Source: Phycisphaeraceae bacterium
GTDB taxonomy: Bacteria; Planctomycetota; Phycisphaerae; Phycisphaerales; Phycisphaeraceae
NCBI GenBank assembly: GCA_029260615.1
Contig: JAJDCX010000058.1
Span: 1 to 59,567, forward strand
DNA: 59,567 nt
Direction: 5' to 3'
Shown one piece after another: positions 16,204-24,252 of this stretch. The notes beneath the pieces are model-generated. The model was given only the letters and a program-made list of their open reading frames with translations, was not told the DNA's origin and searched no databases. Position 1 is the stretch's first letter; each line of letters opens with the position of its first letter. The position numbers and the translations under genes were made by a program.

Positions 16204-16330
16204 CGATCCAGGGCTTGGGTTGTGTCGGCCGAGTGCGGGTACAAGACGCGTGGGCCGAGTCGCCTGCGTGCTTCTGCGGCCCTTGCCGCCGCCCGCATCG
16301 GCAACACAAGAAGTAACCAATTCAATCGCC
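16163..16330 (-). ncRNA. Candidate structured RNA or leader ending at the terminator
   Basis: No coding frame is credible in 16077-16667. On the minus strand, about 16310 to 16220 can fold as a long interrupted hairpin: TTGTGT (about 16307) pairs with ACACAA (about 16225). CCGA/TCGG and TGCGGG/CCCGCA lie inside, and a GCGGC/GCCGC sub-hairpin sits near the tip. The fold runs directly into the terminator at 16163-16203. It does not match the conserved cores of tmRNA, RNase P RNA or SRP RNA that I know. It could be an independent small RNA or an attenuator of the GNAT gene. A weaker hairpin plus T7 at 16353-16409 may end another short transcript. Confidence 0.35.
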
Positions 16331-16667
16331 CATACGTCCAGCGGCACACATCAAAAAAAGCTGGGGGGCCCCGGTGCGGTGGGTCTGTACAGGCTGGGCA
16401 AGGGGCCAGAACTGTACTAGAGGGTATGGGGTGAAATCAGGGGTATTCAGGGCTGATTAATCGATAGGGCATCTTTGTAATGATTGGCTTCAGGCCCCAA
16501 TGGGAGCCCGGGTCGGGGTCATCCCAAGGCTTTGGGGTGAGTTGCTCACACGTCCAGTAAGAGCACATGGCCAGAGGTCCCCCGGGATATCCGCCGTGGG
16601 GAGTTGGGGGTGGCTGGAGGTGGCCGGGGCTGGCCGAAGGTGGTGGGCCGTTGATATACTCCCCCGG

Positions 16668-17213
16668 ATGAATAGTCAGCCTAAAATCGGCCTGTTCCCC
16701 GGGACGTTTGACCCGATCACCAACGGGCACCTTGACGTGATCCGTCGGGGGCAGCATCTGTTCGACCGGCTGATCGTCGCGATCGGACACAACCCGGCCA
16801 AGGGCGAGTTGTTCAACATGGATGAACGGCTTGAAATGATCGAAGCGCTGCTCCGCGAGCAATGCGATGACCATGTAGAGGTCCGCGGTTACCAGGGGCT
16901 GACCGTGGACTTCGCCCGTGAGTTGGGGGCGACGGCTGTGCTGCGTGGATTACGTAATGTGACCGACCTGAACTTCGAGTTTCAACTCGCGTTGACCAAC
17001 CGGGCGATCGCAGACGTCGAGACCGTCTTTATGATGACCGGTGATGCCTACGCCTTCGCCAGCTCGACGCTGATCAAGCAGATCGCGGCGGGGGGCGACA
17101 TCGACCGGCTGCACCGGATGCTGCCGAAGCTGGTGATCGAGAAGATGAAGCAGAAGAAGCGGGACAACGGGGGGAAGCTGCCGTGGCTTCATGTGGATCA
17201 TTTTAAGGAGTAG
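16668..17213 (+). CDS. coaD: Phosphopantetheine adenylyltransferase
   Basis: CoaD transfers AMP to 4'-phosphopantetheine, the penultimate step of coenzyme A synthesis. The 181-aa protein shows the nucleotidyltransferase signature GLFPGTFDPITNGHLDVI at its N-terminus, AIGHNPAK, the RGLRNVTDLNFEFQLA region, and the C-terminal FASSTLIKQIAAGGD motif that fits the SSSLVREI-like site. I start at ATG 16668, because the family begins here; the open frame upstream to 16500 is unsupported. The hexamer TATACT (16655-16660) ends seven bases before the ATG, implying a leaderless mRNA. Confidence 0.97.
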   Translation: MNSQPKIGLFPGTFDPITNGHLDVIRRGQHLFDRLIVAIGHNPAKGELFNMDERLEMIEALLREQCDDHVEVRGYQGLTVDFARELGATAVLRGLRNVTDLNFEFQLALTNRAIADVETVFMMTGDAYAFASSTLIKQIAAGGDIDRLHRMLPKLVIEKMKQKKRDNGGKLPWLHVDHFKE

Positions 17214-17332
17214 GTAGCTGGGACTGGGGCACCGGGGCTGGGGGATCGGGGTTACGGATCGTCACGCACAAGGTAACACTCATACACCTTTAGCTAACCG
17301 CTAAAGGCTAACAGTTAAAGGCTTCTTCCCGC

Positions 17333-18004
17333 ATGGACTACCGGATCATCAGTATTGGCGCTCTAAGCGTTCACGAGTTGTGGGACAAGCAGGCCGAGGC
17401 GCGGACACCTCACGCGACGACGACGCTGGTACGTAGCGAAGATCGGGTGATCCTGGTCGATCCGGGCTTGCCGGGGCAGGTGATTGCAGCGCGGTTGGCG
17501 GAGCGGTGTGGGTTGGGGGTTGAGGATGTGACGGATGTTTTTCTGACTTGTTTTCGGCCGTCGCACCGCTGGGGGATCACAGCGTTTCCCAAATCTCGTT
17601 GGTTGATCGCCGAGGCCGAGCGCGAGTCGGTGGGGGTGGCCCTGATCGAGAAGCTGAATCAGGAAGAGGACGAAGAGTTGCAGACACTGATCGAGCAAGA
17701 GGTCGCTCTATTGAAAAATTGCGAAGCCGCACCCGATAAGCTCGCGGAGCATGTGGACCTGTTCCCGCTGCCGGGCTACACCCCCGGTTGCGCGGGGCTG
17801 TTGCTGAGTCATCCTAACTCGACCACGCTGATTGCCGGGGACACGGTCGCCACAGCGGAGCACCTGGAGCAGGGGCGTGTGCTGCGTGGTGCTTACGATG
17901 TGAATCAGGCGCAGGAGAGTTTCATGGAGGCGGTGGAGATCGCGGATGTGATCGTCCCAGGGCATGACAACCTGCTGTTGAACCCAACGAAACGGCGGTT
18001 TTAG
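17333..18004 (+). CDS. Metallo-beta-lactamase-fold protein with degenerate metal site
   Basis: The 223-aa product has MBL-fold landmarks: VILVDPGLPG (residues 39-48), an FLT strand, AGDT, and VPGHD near the C-terminus. However, the zinc motif HxHxDH is replaced by C73-F-R-P-S-H78, and the TPGH motif reads TPGC. Binuclear zinc hydrolysis is therefore unlikely, unless an altered site is used. It precedes the M20 peptidase gene by only 2 bp, so the two are probably co-translated and may act on one metabolite. A mononuclear or redox enzyme and a non-catalytic role are both possible. Confidence 0.8.
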   Translation: MDYRIISIGALSVHELWDKQAEARTPHATTTLVRSEDRVILVDPGLPGQVIAARLAERCGLGVEDVTDVFLTCFRPSHRWGITAFPKSRWLIAEAERESVGVALIEKLNQEEDEELQTLIEQEVALLKNCEAAPDKLAEHVDLFPLPGYTPGCAGLLLSHPNSTTLIAGDTVATAEHLEQGRVLRGAYDVNQAQESFMEAVEIADVIVPGHDNLLLNPTKRRF

Positions 18005-18006
18005 CT

Positions 18007-19212
18007 GTGGGGACGGCGACACCCCAGTCCGTGGTTCAGACACTCCAGGCGATGGTGCGTATCAACAGCGTGAATAGTGCGCTGACGGGTCAGTCGTGCG
18101 CCGAGGCCGAACTGTGCGATTGGCTGGAACGGACCGCAAAGGGTTGGGGGCTAGATACCCGTCGCTTGGCGGTGCCGGGGACACCGGGGGCACCGGGGAT
18201 ACCGGGGGTGGAAGGCCGGGCGGATCAGTTGCTGGTCACGCATGAAGTGGGTGCCGATGCGCCTTGGCTGCTTTTTGATAGCCACATGGACACGGTCGCG
18301 GTCGAGGGGATGACGGTCGATCCGTTTGGCGGGGAACTGCGTGACGAAAGAATTTATGGCCGGGGTGCCTGCGACACCAAGGGGACCGGCGCGGCGATGT
18401 TGTGGGCAATGAAACAATACGCAGACGCCGCGCCAGGCCCAAACAACACCGCGCTTCTTTTCGGTGTCGATGAAGAATCCGGGATGCTCGGCATCGCTTC
18501 GTTCCTGAAAAACGATTACCCGTCACTTGGGTTTGTGCCCCAAGGTGTGATTGTGGGTGAGCCCACGGAGTTGCACCCGGTGATCGCCCACAACGGGCTG
18601 ATCCGCTGGAAGGTGACGACCCACGGCGTGGCGGCGCATTCGTCTGTCCCTCACGACGGCAAGAGCGCGATCAGCATGATGGTCAAGCTTATCCAAGCGA
18701 TCGAGACACACTACATCGCAAACCTGACAGCGGAACATGAACTCACCGGTGCAGCAGCATGCAGCATCAACGTGATCCACGGCGGCAGCGCGGCAAACAT
18801 CATCCCCGATGCCTGCGTGATCGAAGTAGACCGCCGGGTTGCCCCGGGCGAAGATTTCGAGTCGGTGTTGCCGGCGTTCAAGAGCGTGCTTGATGCGGTC
18901 AAGGAGCAAGACCCGTCACTGCAATACACGGTTAAGGTGGTCACCACGCACGCCCCACTGCTGGCGACTGGTAGCGAAGCGTTGCTGACGAGGGTGAAGC
19001 GGGTGCTAAAGGATGAGGGGTTGGCGGCGCTGTCGCTGGGTGCGCCGTTCGCAACACACGCCAGTTATTACTGCCGGGCGGGTTTGCCCACGCTGGTGCT
19101 TGGGCCGGGGGAGATCCACAAGGCTCATACGAAGGATGAATACATCAGCACGGGCCAGCTTGAACAGGGGGTCGGGGTTTACCTGGGGCTGATGCGGAGC
19201 CAGATCGGGTGA
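18007..19212 (+). CDS. M20-family zinc peptidase/deacylase (ArgE/DapE-like)
   Basis: M20 proteins are dinuclear zinc amidohydrolases acting on N-acylated amino acids or dipeptides. The 401-aa protein has the metal motifs FDSHMDTVAV, GRGACDTKGTGAAML, DEESG and IVGEPTEL, plus a dimerisation domain (WKVTTHGVAAHSSVPHDGKS). The start is GTG 18007, two bases after the stop of the MBL-fold gene. Residues 57-70 are an unusual Pro-Gly repeat (PGTPGAPGIPGVEG) encoded by four 9-bp tandem units at 18175-18210. Its substrate cannot be decided between ArgE-, DapE- and YgeY-like activities. Confidence 0.88.
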   Translation: MGTATPQSVVQTLQAMVRINSVNSALTGQSCAEAELCDWLERTAKGWGLDTRRLAVPGTPGAPGIPGVEGRADQLLVTHEVGADAPWLLFDSHMDTVAVEGMTVDPFGGELRDERIYGRGACDTKGTGAAMLWAMKQYADAAPGPNNTALLFGVDEESGMLGIASFLKNDYPSLGFVPQGVIVGEPTELHPVIAHNGLIRWKVTTHGVAAHSSVPHDGKSAISMMVKLIQAIETHYIANLTAEHELTGAAACSINVIHGGSAANIIPDACVIEVDRRVAPGEDFESVLPAFKSVLDAVKEQDPSLQYTVKVVTTHAPLLATGSEALLTRVKRVLKDEGLAALSLGAPFATHASYYCRAGLPTLVLGPGEIHKAHTKDEYISTGQLEQGVGVYLGLMRSQIG

Positions 19213-19266
19213 CGGCCCGTTTGCTACAATGCCCGGCTCAACGAAACGCTTTACGGGACCGATGAC

Positions 19267-20967
19267 ATGACCACGAATACGAATCAACTCAATAAATTCT
19301 CCAGCCGAGTCACCCAGCCCAAGAGCCAGGGTGCAAGCCAGGCGATGCTCTACGGCACGGGCATGACCGAGGCCGACATGGACAAGGCCCAGATCGGGAT
19401 CGGCAGCGTCTGGTACGAAGGCAACACCTGCAACATGCACCTGATGGACCTGGCGGCGAAGGTCAAGGAGGGTGTCGTCGAGTCCGGCCTCGTTGGGATG
19501 CGGTTCAACACGATCGGGGTCAGCGACGGGATCTCGATGGGCACGGATGGGATGAGCTATTCGCTGCAGTCCCGCGACCTGATCGCCGACTCGATCGAGA
19601 CGATCATGGGGGCACAGTGGTACGACGGGCTGGTTGCTTTGCCCGGGTGCGACAAGAACATGCCGGGGTGTCTGATCGCGATGGGGCGACTGAACCGCCC
19701 CGCCCTGATGGTCTACGGCGGGACGATCAAGCCGGGCTGCACCGTGTTTGATGGCAAGGAAGAGCCTCGCGACGTGGTGTCGGCGTTTCAATCCTATGGG
19801 GAACACCTCGCAGGCAAGATCACCGAAGACCAACGCAAGGCGATCATCCGTGAGAGCTGCCCGGGGGCCGGTGCCTGCGGTGGGATGTATACCGCCAACA
19901 CGATGGCCAGCGCGATTGAGGCGTTGGGGATGAGCCTGCCCTACAGCTCGTCGATCCCGGCGGTGGACCCGAAGAAAAATGAAGAGTGTGTGGCGGCGGG
20001 ACACGCGGTGCGGAGGCTGTTGGAGTTGGATCTTAAGCCGCGGGACATCATGACACGGGCCGCGTTTGAGAACGCCATGGTCGTCACGATAGTCACCGGC
20101 GGGTCGACCAACGCGGTCTTGCACCTGGTGGCGATGGCCCGGGCGGTGGATGTGCCATTGACCATCGACGACTTCCAGAAGGTCAGCGACCGCACACCGA
20201 TGCTGGCGGATTTCAAGCCGTCCGGCAAATACGTCATGGAAGACTTGAATAACGTCGGCGGCACGCCGGGGGTGATGAAGATGCTGCTTGCCGAGGGCAT
20301 GATCGACGGCTCGTGCATGACCGTGACCGGCAAGACCGTCGCGGAGAACCTCGCCGACCTGCCGGGGCTCACCGATGGCCAGAAAGTCATCCTCCCGCTT
20401 AGCGATCCGATCAAGAAGTCCGGCCACATCCAGATCCTGCGCGGCAACCTCGCACCCGACGGCGCGGTCGCCAAAATCACCGGCAAGGAAGGCCTCGTCT
20501 TCACCGGCCCGGCACGGGTTTACGACTGTGAAGAGGACATGCTCAAGGGCTTGGAAGACGGCAAGATCGGCAAGGGCGACGTCATCGTCATCCGCTACGA
20601 AGGCCCCACCGGCGGCCCGGGCATGCCCGAAATGCTCACCCCCACCAGCGCCATCATGGGCGCGGGCCTGGGCAAAGATGTCGCACTCATGACCGACGGC
20701 CGATTCTCCGGCGGGTCACACGGTTTCATCATCGGCCACGTCTGCCCCGAAGCCCAGGAAGGCGGGCCGATCGCTTTGGTAAAAGACGGCGACACGATCC
20801 ACATCGACGCGGAAAGCAACGTGATCGAGATGAAAGTCAGCGATGATGAAATCGCCAAGCGGAAAGCCGCGTGGACTAAGCCGGCATACAAGGCCAACCG
20901 TGGCACGCTTTGGAAATATATTAAGAACGTGAAGCCGGCGAGTGATGGATGTGTGACGGATGAATGA
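19267..20967 (+). CDS. ilvD: Dihydroxy-acid dehydratase
   Basis: IlvD dehydrates 2,3-dihydroxy acids to 2-oxo acids in isoleucine, valine and pantothenate synthesis, using an Fe-S cluster and Mg2+. The 566-aa protein has [16 protein letters not shown], the cluster motif [33 protein letters not shown], and the terminal [19 protein letters not shown]. Length is normal. TACAAT at 19225-19230 is a plausible -10 box giving a short leader. It follows the M20 peptidase gene by 54 bp on the same strand, but an internal promoter makes independent expression likely. Confidence 0.97.
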   Translation: MTTNTNQLNKFSSRVTQPKSQGASQAMLYGTGMTEADMDKAQIGIGSVWYEGNTCNMHLMDLAAKVKEGVVESGLVGMRFNTIGVSDGISMGTDGMSYSLQSRDLIADSIETIMGAQWYDGLVALPGCDKNMPGCLIAMGRLNRPALMVYGGTIKPGCTVFDGKEEPRDVVSAFQSYGEHLAGKITEDQRKAIIRESCPGAGACGGMYTANTMASAIEALGMSLPYSSSIPAVDPKKNEECVAAGHAVRRLLELDLKPRDIMTRAAFENAMVVTIVTGGSTNAVLHLVAMARAVDVPLTIDDFQKVSDRTPMLADFKPSGKYVMEDLNNVGGTPGVMKMLLAEGMIDGSCMTVTGKTVAENLADLPGLTDGQKVILPLSDPIKKSGHIQILRGNLAPDGAVAKITGKEGLVFTGPARVYDCEEDMLKGLEDGKIGKGDVIVIRYEGPTGGPGMPEMLTPTSAIMGAGLGKDVALMTDGRFSGGSHGFIIGHVCPEAQEGGPIALVKDGDTIHIDAESNVIEMKVSDDEIAKRKAAWTKPAYKANRGTLWKYIKNVKPASDGCVTDE

Positions 20968-20993
20968 CTTGACACCCGTGCTACGATAACAGC

Positions 20994-21878
20994 ATGAGAA
21001 GTTTGGGGGACATGGCATACCGTTGGCGTGTTGCTCTGCGATGGGCCTATCTATTGGTGTTGATGCTCTGCATACACGAGCTCTTGGCATCATACTTATA
21101 CCGCATACGTATAGTAGATATCCCTTCGCTCACCATAGCCCTGCTTTCCCCATTGCACGTTAGTGGATTATATTATTATTCTCAGCCTTGGCACGAAATC
21201 TACATCGTTCCGTGGTTCATGTTTTACTGCCTCGTGTTAATCGCACCGGCCCTCGTCTTTTTAAGGTGCGAGAGGCCACGACCCAATACAGCTATACAAG
21301 TCTCCACGGTAGGCATTTTGATAGCTATGCTTCTTCTCTCGATGGCATGTTTGGTGCTTCAACTAGTAGACCTGTGGGTACCGTTATTGTATGCGCCACC
21401 ACCCCCGACAGCATGGCCAACCATTCATCCAGGATATGAACAATTTCGGCTTTGGGTCTTGCCATCAACATTTGGGGTGTTATTCATCATTGGCACCACC
21501 ATAACCCTATGGTTGAAGAACAAATCCCTGTCTCCGGACGATGTGCTGAAATCCATTCTCCTTCTCTCCATCTTGGGTGCCTTACTGGTTTTTTTAAATT
21601 ATCTGACATTCCGATTGACCTGCTACTTCTGGTACGACATTGATTTTTTCTCTGGCAATGTTTATGCGAAGACTGGTTATGGCGTTGGGCATGTCCTTGC
21701 CATTTACGTCTCGATAATGGCATTTGGTGTTTTTTTGGTACTGCTGCATCAACGCCCTGACCTCATCAAGAATTTGCCGCCCATCTGTTCGAAGTGTGGC
21801 TACGACCTGCGCGGATCACCCGGGCCAGCATGTTCGGAGTGCGGAGAGCTGATCGAACCTATTGATAAGTCGTCGTAG
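20994..21878 (+). CDS. Multi-spanning membrane protein with C-terminal zinc ribbon
   Basis: The 294-aa product has about six hydrophobic helices, starting at residues 14-34 and ending near 255. It ends in a zinc ribbon, CSKCGYDLRG then CSECGELI, a tail that I associate with Planctomycetes membrane proteins. The function is unknown. Base composition is lower in GC than that of ilvD upstream. TACGAT (20982-20987), preceded by TGC, ends six bases before ATG 20994, so the mRNA may be leaderless. The gene converges on pcm. Confidence 0.8.
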   Translation: MRSLGDMAYRWRVALRWAYLLVLMLCIHELLASYLYRIRIVDIPSLTIALLSPLHVSGLYYYSQPWHEIYIVPWFMFYCLVLIAPALVFLRCERPRPNTAIQVSTVGILIAMLLLSMACLVLQLVDLWVPLLYAPPPPTAWPTIHPGYEQFRLWVLPSTFGVLFIIGTTITLWLKNKSLSPDDVLKSILLLSILGALLVFLNYLTFRLTCYFWYDIDFFSGNVYAKTGYGVGHVLAIYVSIMAFGVFLVLLHQRPDLIKNLPPICSKCGYDLRGSPGPACSECGELIEPIDKSS

Positions 21879-21890
21879 CGTGACGGATAT

Positions 21891-22541
21891 TTAGCCCCCC
21901 CACCCATCTTCCCCCACCAACGGCACAAACCGACACGCAATGTCATCCGTCTGAATGAAGTCGGCACCCATGCGGTCGATCACGGTTATGGTCTGGCCGT
22001 CGCGGTCGCCCAGGGGGATGACAAGGCGGCCGGGGTCGGCGAGTTGCTGGCGGTAGGCGGCGGGGACATGGGGGGCGGCGGCGGTGACGAGGATGCGGTC
22101 GTAGGGTGCGTCTTGCGGATACCCCAGCGTGCCGTCGGCGAGCAGCATGCGAATGAGTGAACCGTGACAGACTTCTGCGAGGATCGTTTTGGCCCTGTCG
22201 AGCAACTCGGCGGACCGCTCGATGGTCACCACCTTGGCCCCGAGGTGGGAGAGTATGGCGGTCTGGTACCCACTGCCTGTGCCGACCTCCAGCACGGTCA
22301 TGCCTGGCTGGACCTCCAACAACTCGGTCATGTGGGCGACAATGTAAGGCTGGCTGATCGTTTGCCCGGCGGTCAGGGTCAAGGCGTGGTCGCTGTATGC
22401 CCGTTGGATCGTCACCTCGGGGACAAACAGGTGCCGGGGGACGATCCGCATCGCCTCCAACACAGCTATGTCACGGACTCCCCGGGCGGTGAGTTGAGAG
22501 TTCACCATCCGGTCGGCCGCGATCCTTGCCTGGTCGATCAT
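21891..22541 (-). CDS. pcm: Protein-L-isoaspartate O-methyltransferase
   Basis: PCMT methylates L-isoaspartyl residues of damaged proteins with S-adenosylmethionine and so starts their repair. The 216-aa protein has the early RVPRHLFVP-like motif (RIVPRHLFVPE), the conserved YSDHALTLTAGQTISQPYIV, SAM motif I VLEVGTGSGYQTAIL, and VTAAAPHVP. I start at ATG 22541, which has AAGGGGG five bases upstream; the frame is open to 22577 without support. It is transcribed divergently from the TetR-type gene. Confidence 0.93.
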   Translation of the reverse strand: MIDQARIAADRMVNSQLTARGVRDIAVLEAMRIVPRHLFVPEVTIQRAYSDHALTLTAGQTISQPYIVAHMTELLEVQPGMTVLEVGTGSGYQTAILSHLGAKVVTIERSAELLDRAKTILAEVCHGSLIRMLLADGTLGYPQDAPYDRILVTAAAPHVPAAYRQQLADPGRLVIPLGDRDGQTITVIDRMGADFIQTDDIACRFVPLVGEDGWGG

Positions 22542-22704
22542 GCCTACCCCCTTGCTGCATATGCCTGCCCATATCATAAGTCTTAATCACCGGAACTTCT
22601 GAAAACTGAGGCAACCGGGTGGAAACCGGGGGGAAGTCGGGGCAAAGGCCTTGACACCCACGCCCGGGGGGTGGACACTAGGGATGGTCACAAGGAGGTG
22701 AACC

Positions 22705-23292
22705 TTGACAACGATGGTTGATGGATCAACCCTGACTTCTCCCCGGCCCATCCAGGCCGATACTCAAAACCCACCGGTTACGGCAGACCGTAAGCGATCG
22801 GTTCCGCCGGTCCCCACGGTTGCCCCCGCCGTTAAGCCGCCCGCGGTCCACCTTAGCCGTGCGCAGATACTTCATGCCACAGCAATCTGCCTGGCGGAGT
22901 GCGGGTACGACGGGACGACTATCCGACGGATCGCCAAGCAACTGGGTTGCGCGGTCGGATCGATCTACCGGTACTTCGATGACAAGCGTTCGCTGCTGGA
23001 TGCGGTGACGCAAGCGAGGTTCGAGCCGGTGGCACAGGTTGCCGAGGTGTCGGCCGAGCGATCGGCGGCGCTCTACGCACACGCGGCGGCGGATGAGCCC
23101 CAGCAGTACCGTTTGATGTTTTGGCTGGCGAGTGTTGGGGATCACCATGAAGCACCGGGTGTCCCCGATGTGATCCAGAAGATCATCGCCGCATGGGCTG
23201 TGCAGATGGGCGACCGCCGAAAGGCCGAACGCTTCTGGTCACAACTGCACGGGCGGATCATGCTCGGCGAAGTCGGACCCAACGCGATCTAA
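22705..23292 (+). CDS. TetR/AcrR-family transcriptional regulator
   Basis: The 195-aa product has a Pro-rich N-terminal extension of about 45 residues and then a TetR helix-turn-helix at about 50-98 (SRAQILHATAICLAECGYD, TTIRRIAKQLGCAVGSIYRY). A short helical ligand domain follows (RLMFWLASVGDHH). The start is TTG 22705, because a near-perfect Shine-Dalgarno AAGGAGG (22692-22698) lies six bases upstream; ATG 22714 would be too far from it. Such a strong site is unusual in this window. TTGACA at 22651-22656 may be its -35 element. Targets are unknown; pcm is the divergent neighbour and ispE lies 39 bp downstream. Confidence 0.88.
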   Translation: MTTMVDGSTLTSPRPIQADTQNPPVTADRKRSVPPVPTVAPAVKPPAVHLSRAQILHATAICLAECGYDGTTIRRIAKQLGCAVGSIYRYFDDKRSLLDAVTQARFEPVAQVAEVSAERSAALYAHAAADEPQQYRLMFWLASVGDHHEAPGVPDVIQKIIAAWAVQMGDRRKAERFWSQLHGRIMLGEVGPNAI

Positions 23293-23331
23293 TCCAGCCC
23301 CGGATACCCCGGCTCCCGATACACTGTGTCC

Positions 23332-24234
23332 ATGCCGTGCGACACACTGACCCTCCGATGCCCCGCAAAAGTTAATCTTGCGCTATCCGTCGGCCCACCT
23401 GGGCCCGATGACGGGATGCACCCGATCTGTAGCTGGATGGTCGCGGTTGCGTTTGGTGATTCTCTCACGCTCACTCGATCAACCGGCGGCGGCAGTTCAT
23501 ACGAAATTATATGTGCCGACGACGCGCCAACGCCGCAACCGATCGACTGGCCGATTGAGTCTGACCTGGCGTTCCGCGCCCACGGGTTGATACAGCAACA
23601 CATCGGCGAAGACCTCCCGGTTAATATGGAACTAACCAAACGCATCCCGGCGGGCGCCGGTCTTGGCGGCGGGTCCAGCGATGCGGCGGCCATGTTGGTC
23701 GGGCTGAACAACCTGTTCGCGTTAGGGTTATCCCAAGACGGGCTGGTAGAACTGGGCTTGCGGCTGGGCAGCGATGTAGGTTTTCTGGTGTCGGCTTTGC
23801 ATGAAAATGTGTCGGCCATCGTGACAGGGATCGGCGACCGGATCGAGCCGACACCCCTGACCGCCCCGCTGCACATGGTTTTGATCTTCCCGCAGATCCA
23901 CTGCGCCACCAGCGAGGTCTACCAACGGTTCGATAGAGCATGCGCAGGCCCCGGGGTGGACGAGGCAAAGGTGCGTGGGTTGGCGAAGACTTCACCATTG
24001 CCCGAGGACCAGTTCTTCAATGATCTGGCCGCCCCGGCGTTTCTCACCGACCCGGGGTTGGGCACACTGTTTGAGCGGGTCGGGACTGTACTTAATCGGC
24101 CGGTGCATCTATCCGGCTCGGGATCGACCATGTTTCTAGTCGCCCCCGATGCGGAGTTGGCCGGTCAGTGGGCGAACCAAGTCACCGCTTCGACCTCGTT
24201 GCCCGCCTTGGCGACACAGACGCTCCCGATCTAA
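23332..24234 (+). CDS. ispE: 4-diphosphocytidyl-2-C-methyl-D-erythritol kinase
   Basis: IspE phosphorylates CDP-ME in the non-mevalonate isoprenoid pathway. The 300-aa GHMP kinase has the N-terminal PAKVNLALSV, the ATP loop IPAGAGLGGGSSDAAAML, the LGSDVGFLV motif, and HLSGSGSTMFLV near the C-terminus. TACACT (23320-23325) ends six bases before ATG 23332, predicting leaderless translation. A GTG at 23326 is also in frame but would overlap the transcription start. Other MEP pathway genes are not in the window. Confidence 0.95.
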   Translation: MPCDTLTLRCPAKVNLALSVGPPGPDDGMHPICSWMVAVAFGDSLTLTRSTGGGSSYEIICADDAPTPQPIDWPIESDLAFRAHGLIQQHIGEDLPVNMELTKRIPAGAGLGGGSSDAAAMLVGLNNLFALGLSQDGLVELGLRLGSDVGFLVSALHENVSAIVTGIGDRIEPTPLTAPLHMVLIFPQIHCATSEVYQRFDRACAGPGVDEAKVRGLAKTSPLPEDQFFNDLAAPAFLTDPGLGTLFERVGTVLNRPVHLSGSGSTMFLVAPDAELAGQWANQVTASTSLPALATQTLPI

Positions 24235-24252
24235 CACCGAGATCGCCCCTGC

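Noticed and set aside
16163..16440. tmRNA, RNase P RNA, SRP RNA or 6S RNA
   Set aside because: The conserved cores of tmRNA, RNase P and SRP RNA are absent on both strands, and a 6S-type closing stem between the ends is not formed.
16437..16874. Minus-strand frame over the coaD start
   Set aside because: Overlaps the conserved coaD start and has a Pro/His-rich unsupported translation.
19006..20427. 473-codon minus-strand frame
   Set aside because: Lies antisense to the M20 peptidase end and ilvD, with low-complexity Arg/His/Gln-rich translation; a GC-rich shadow frame.
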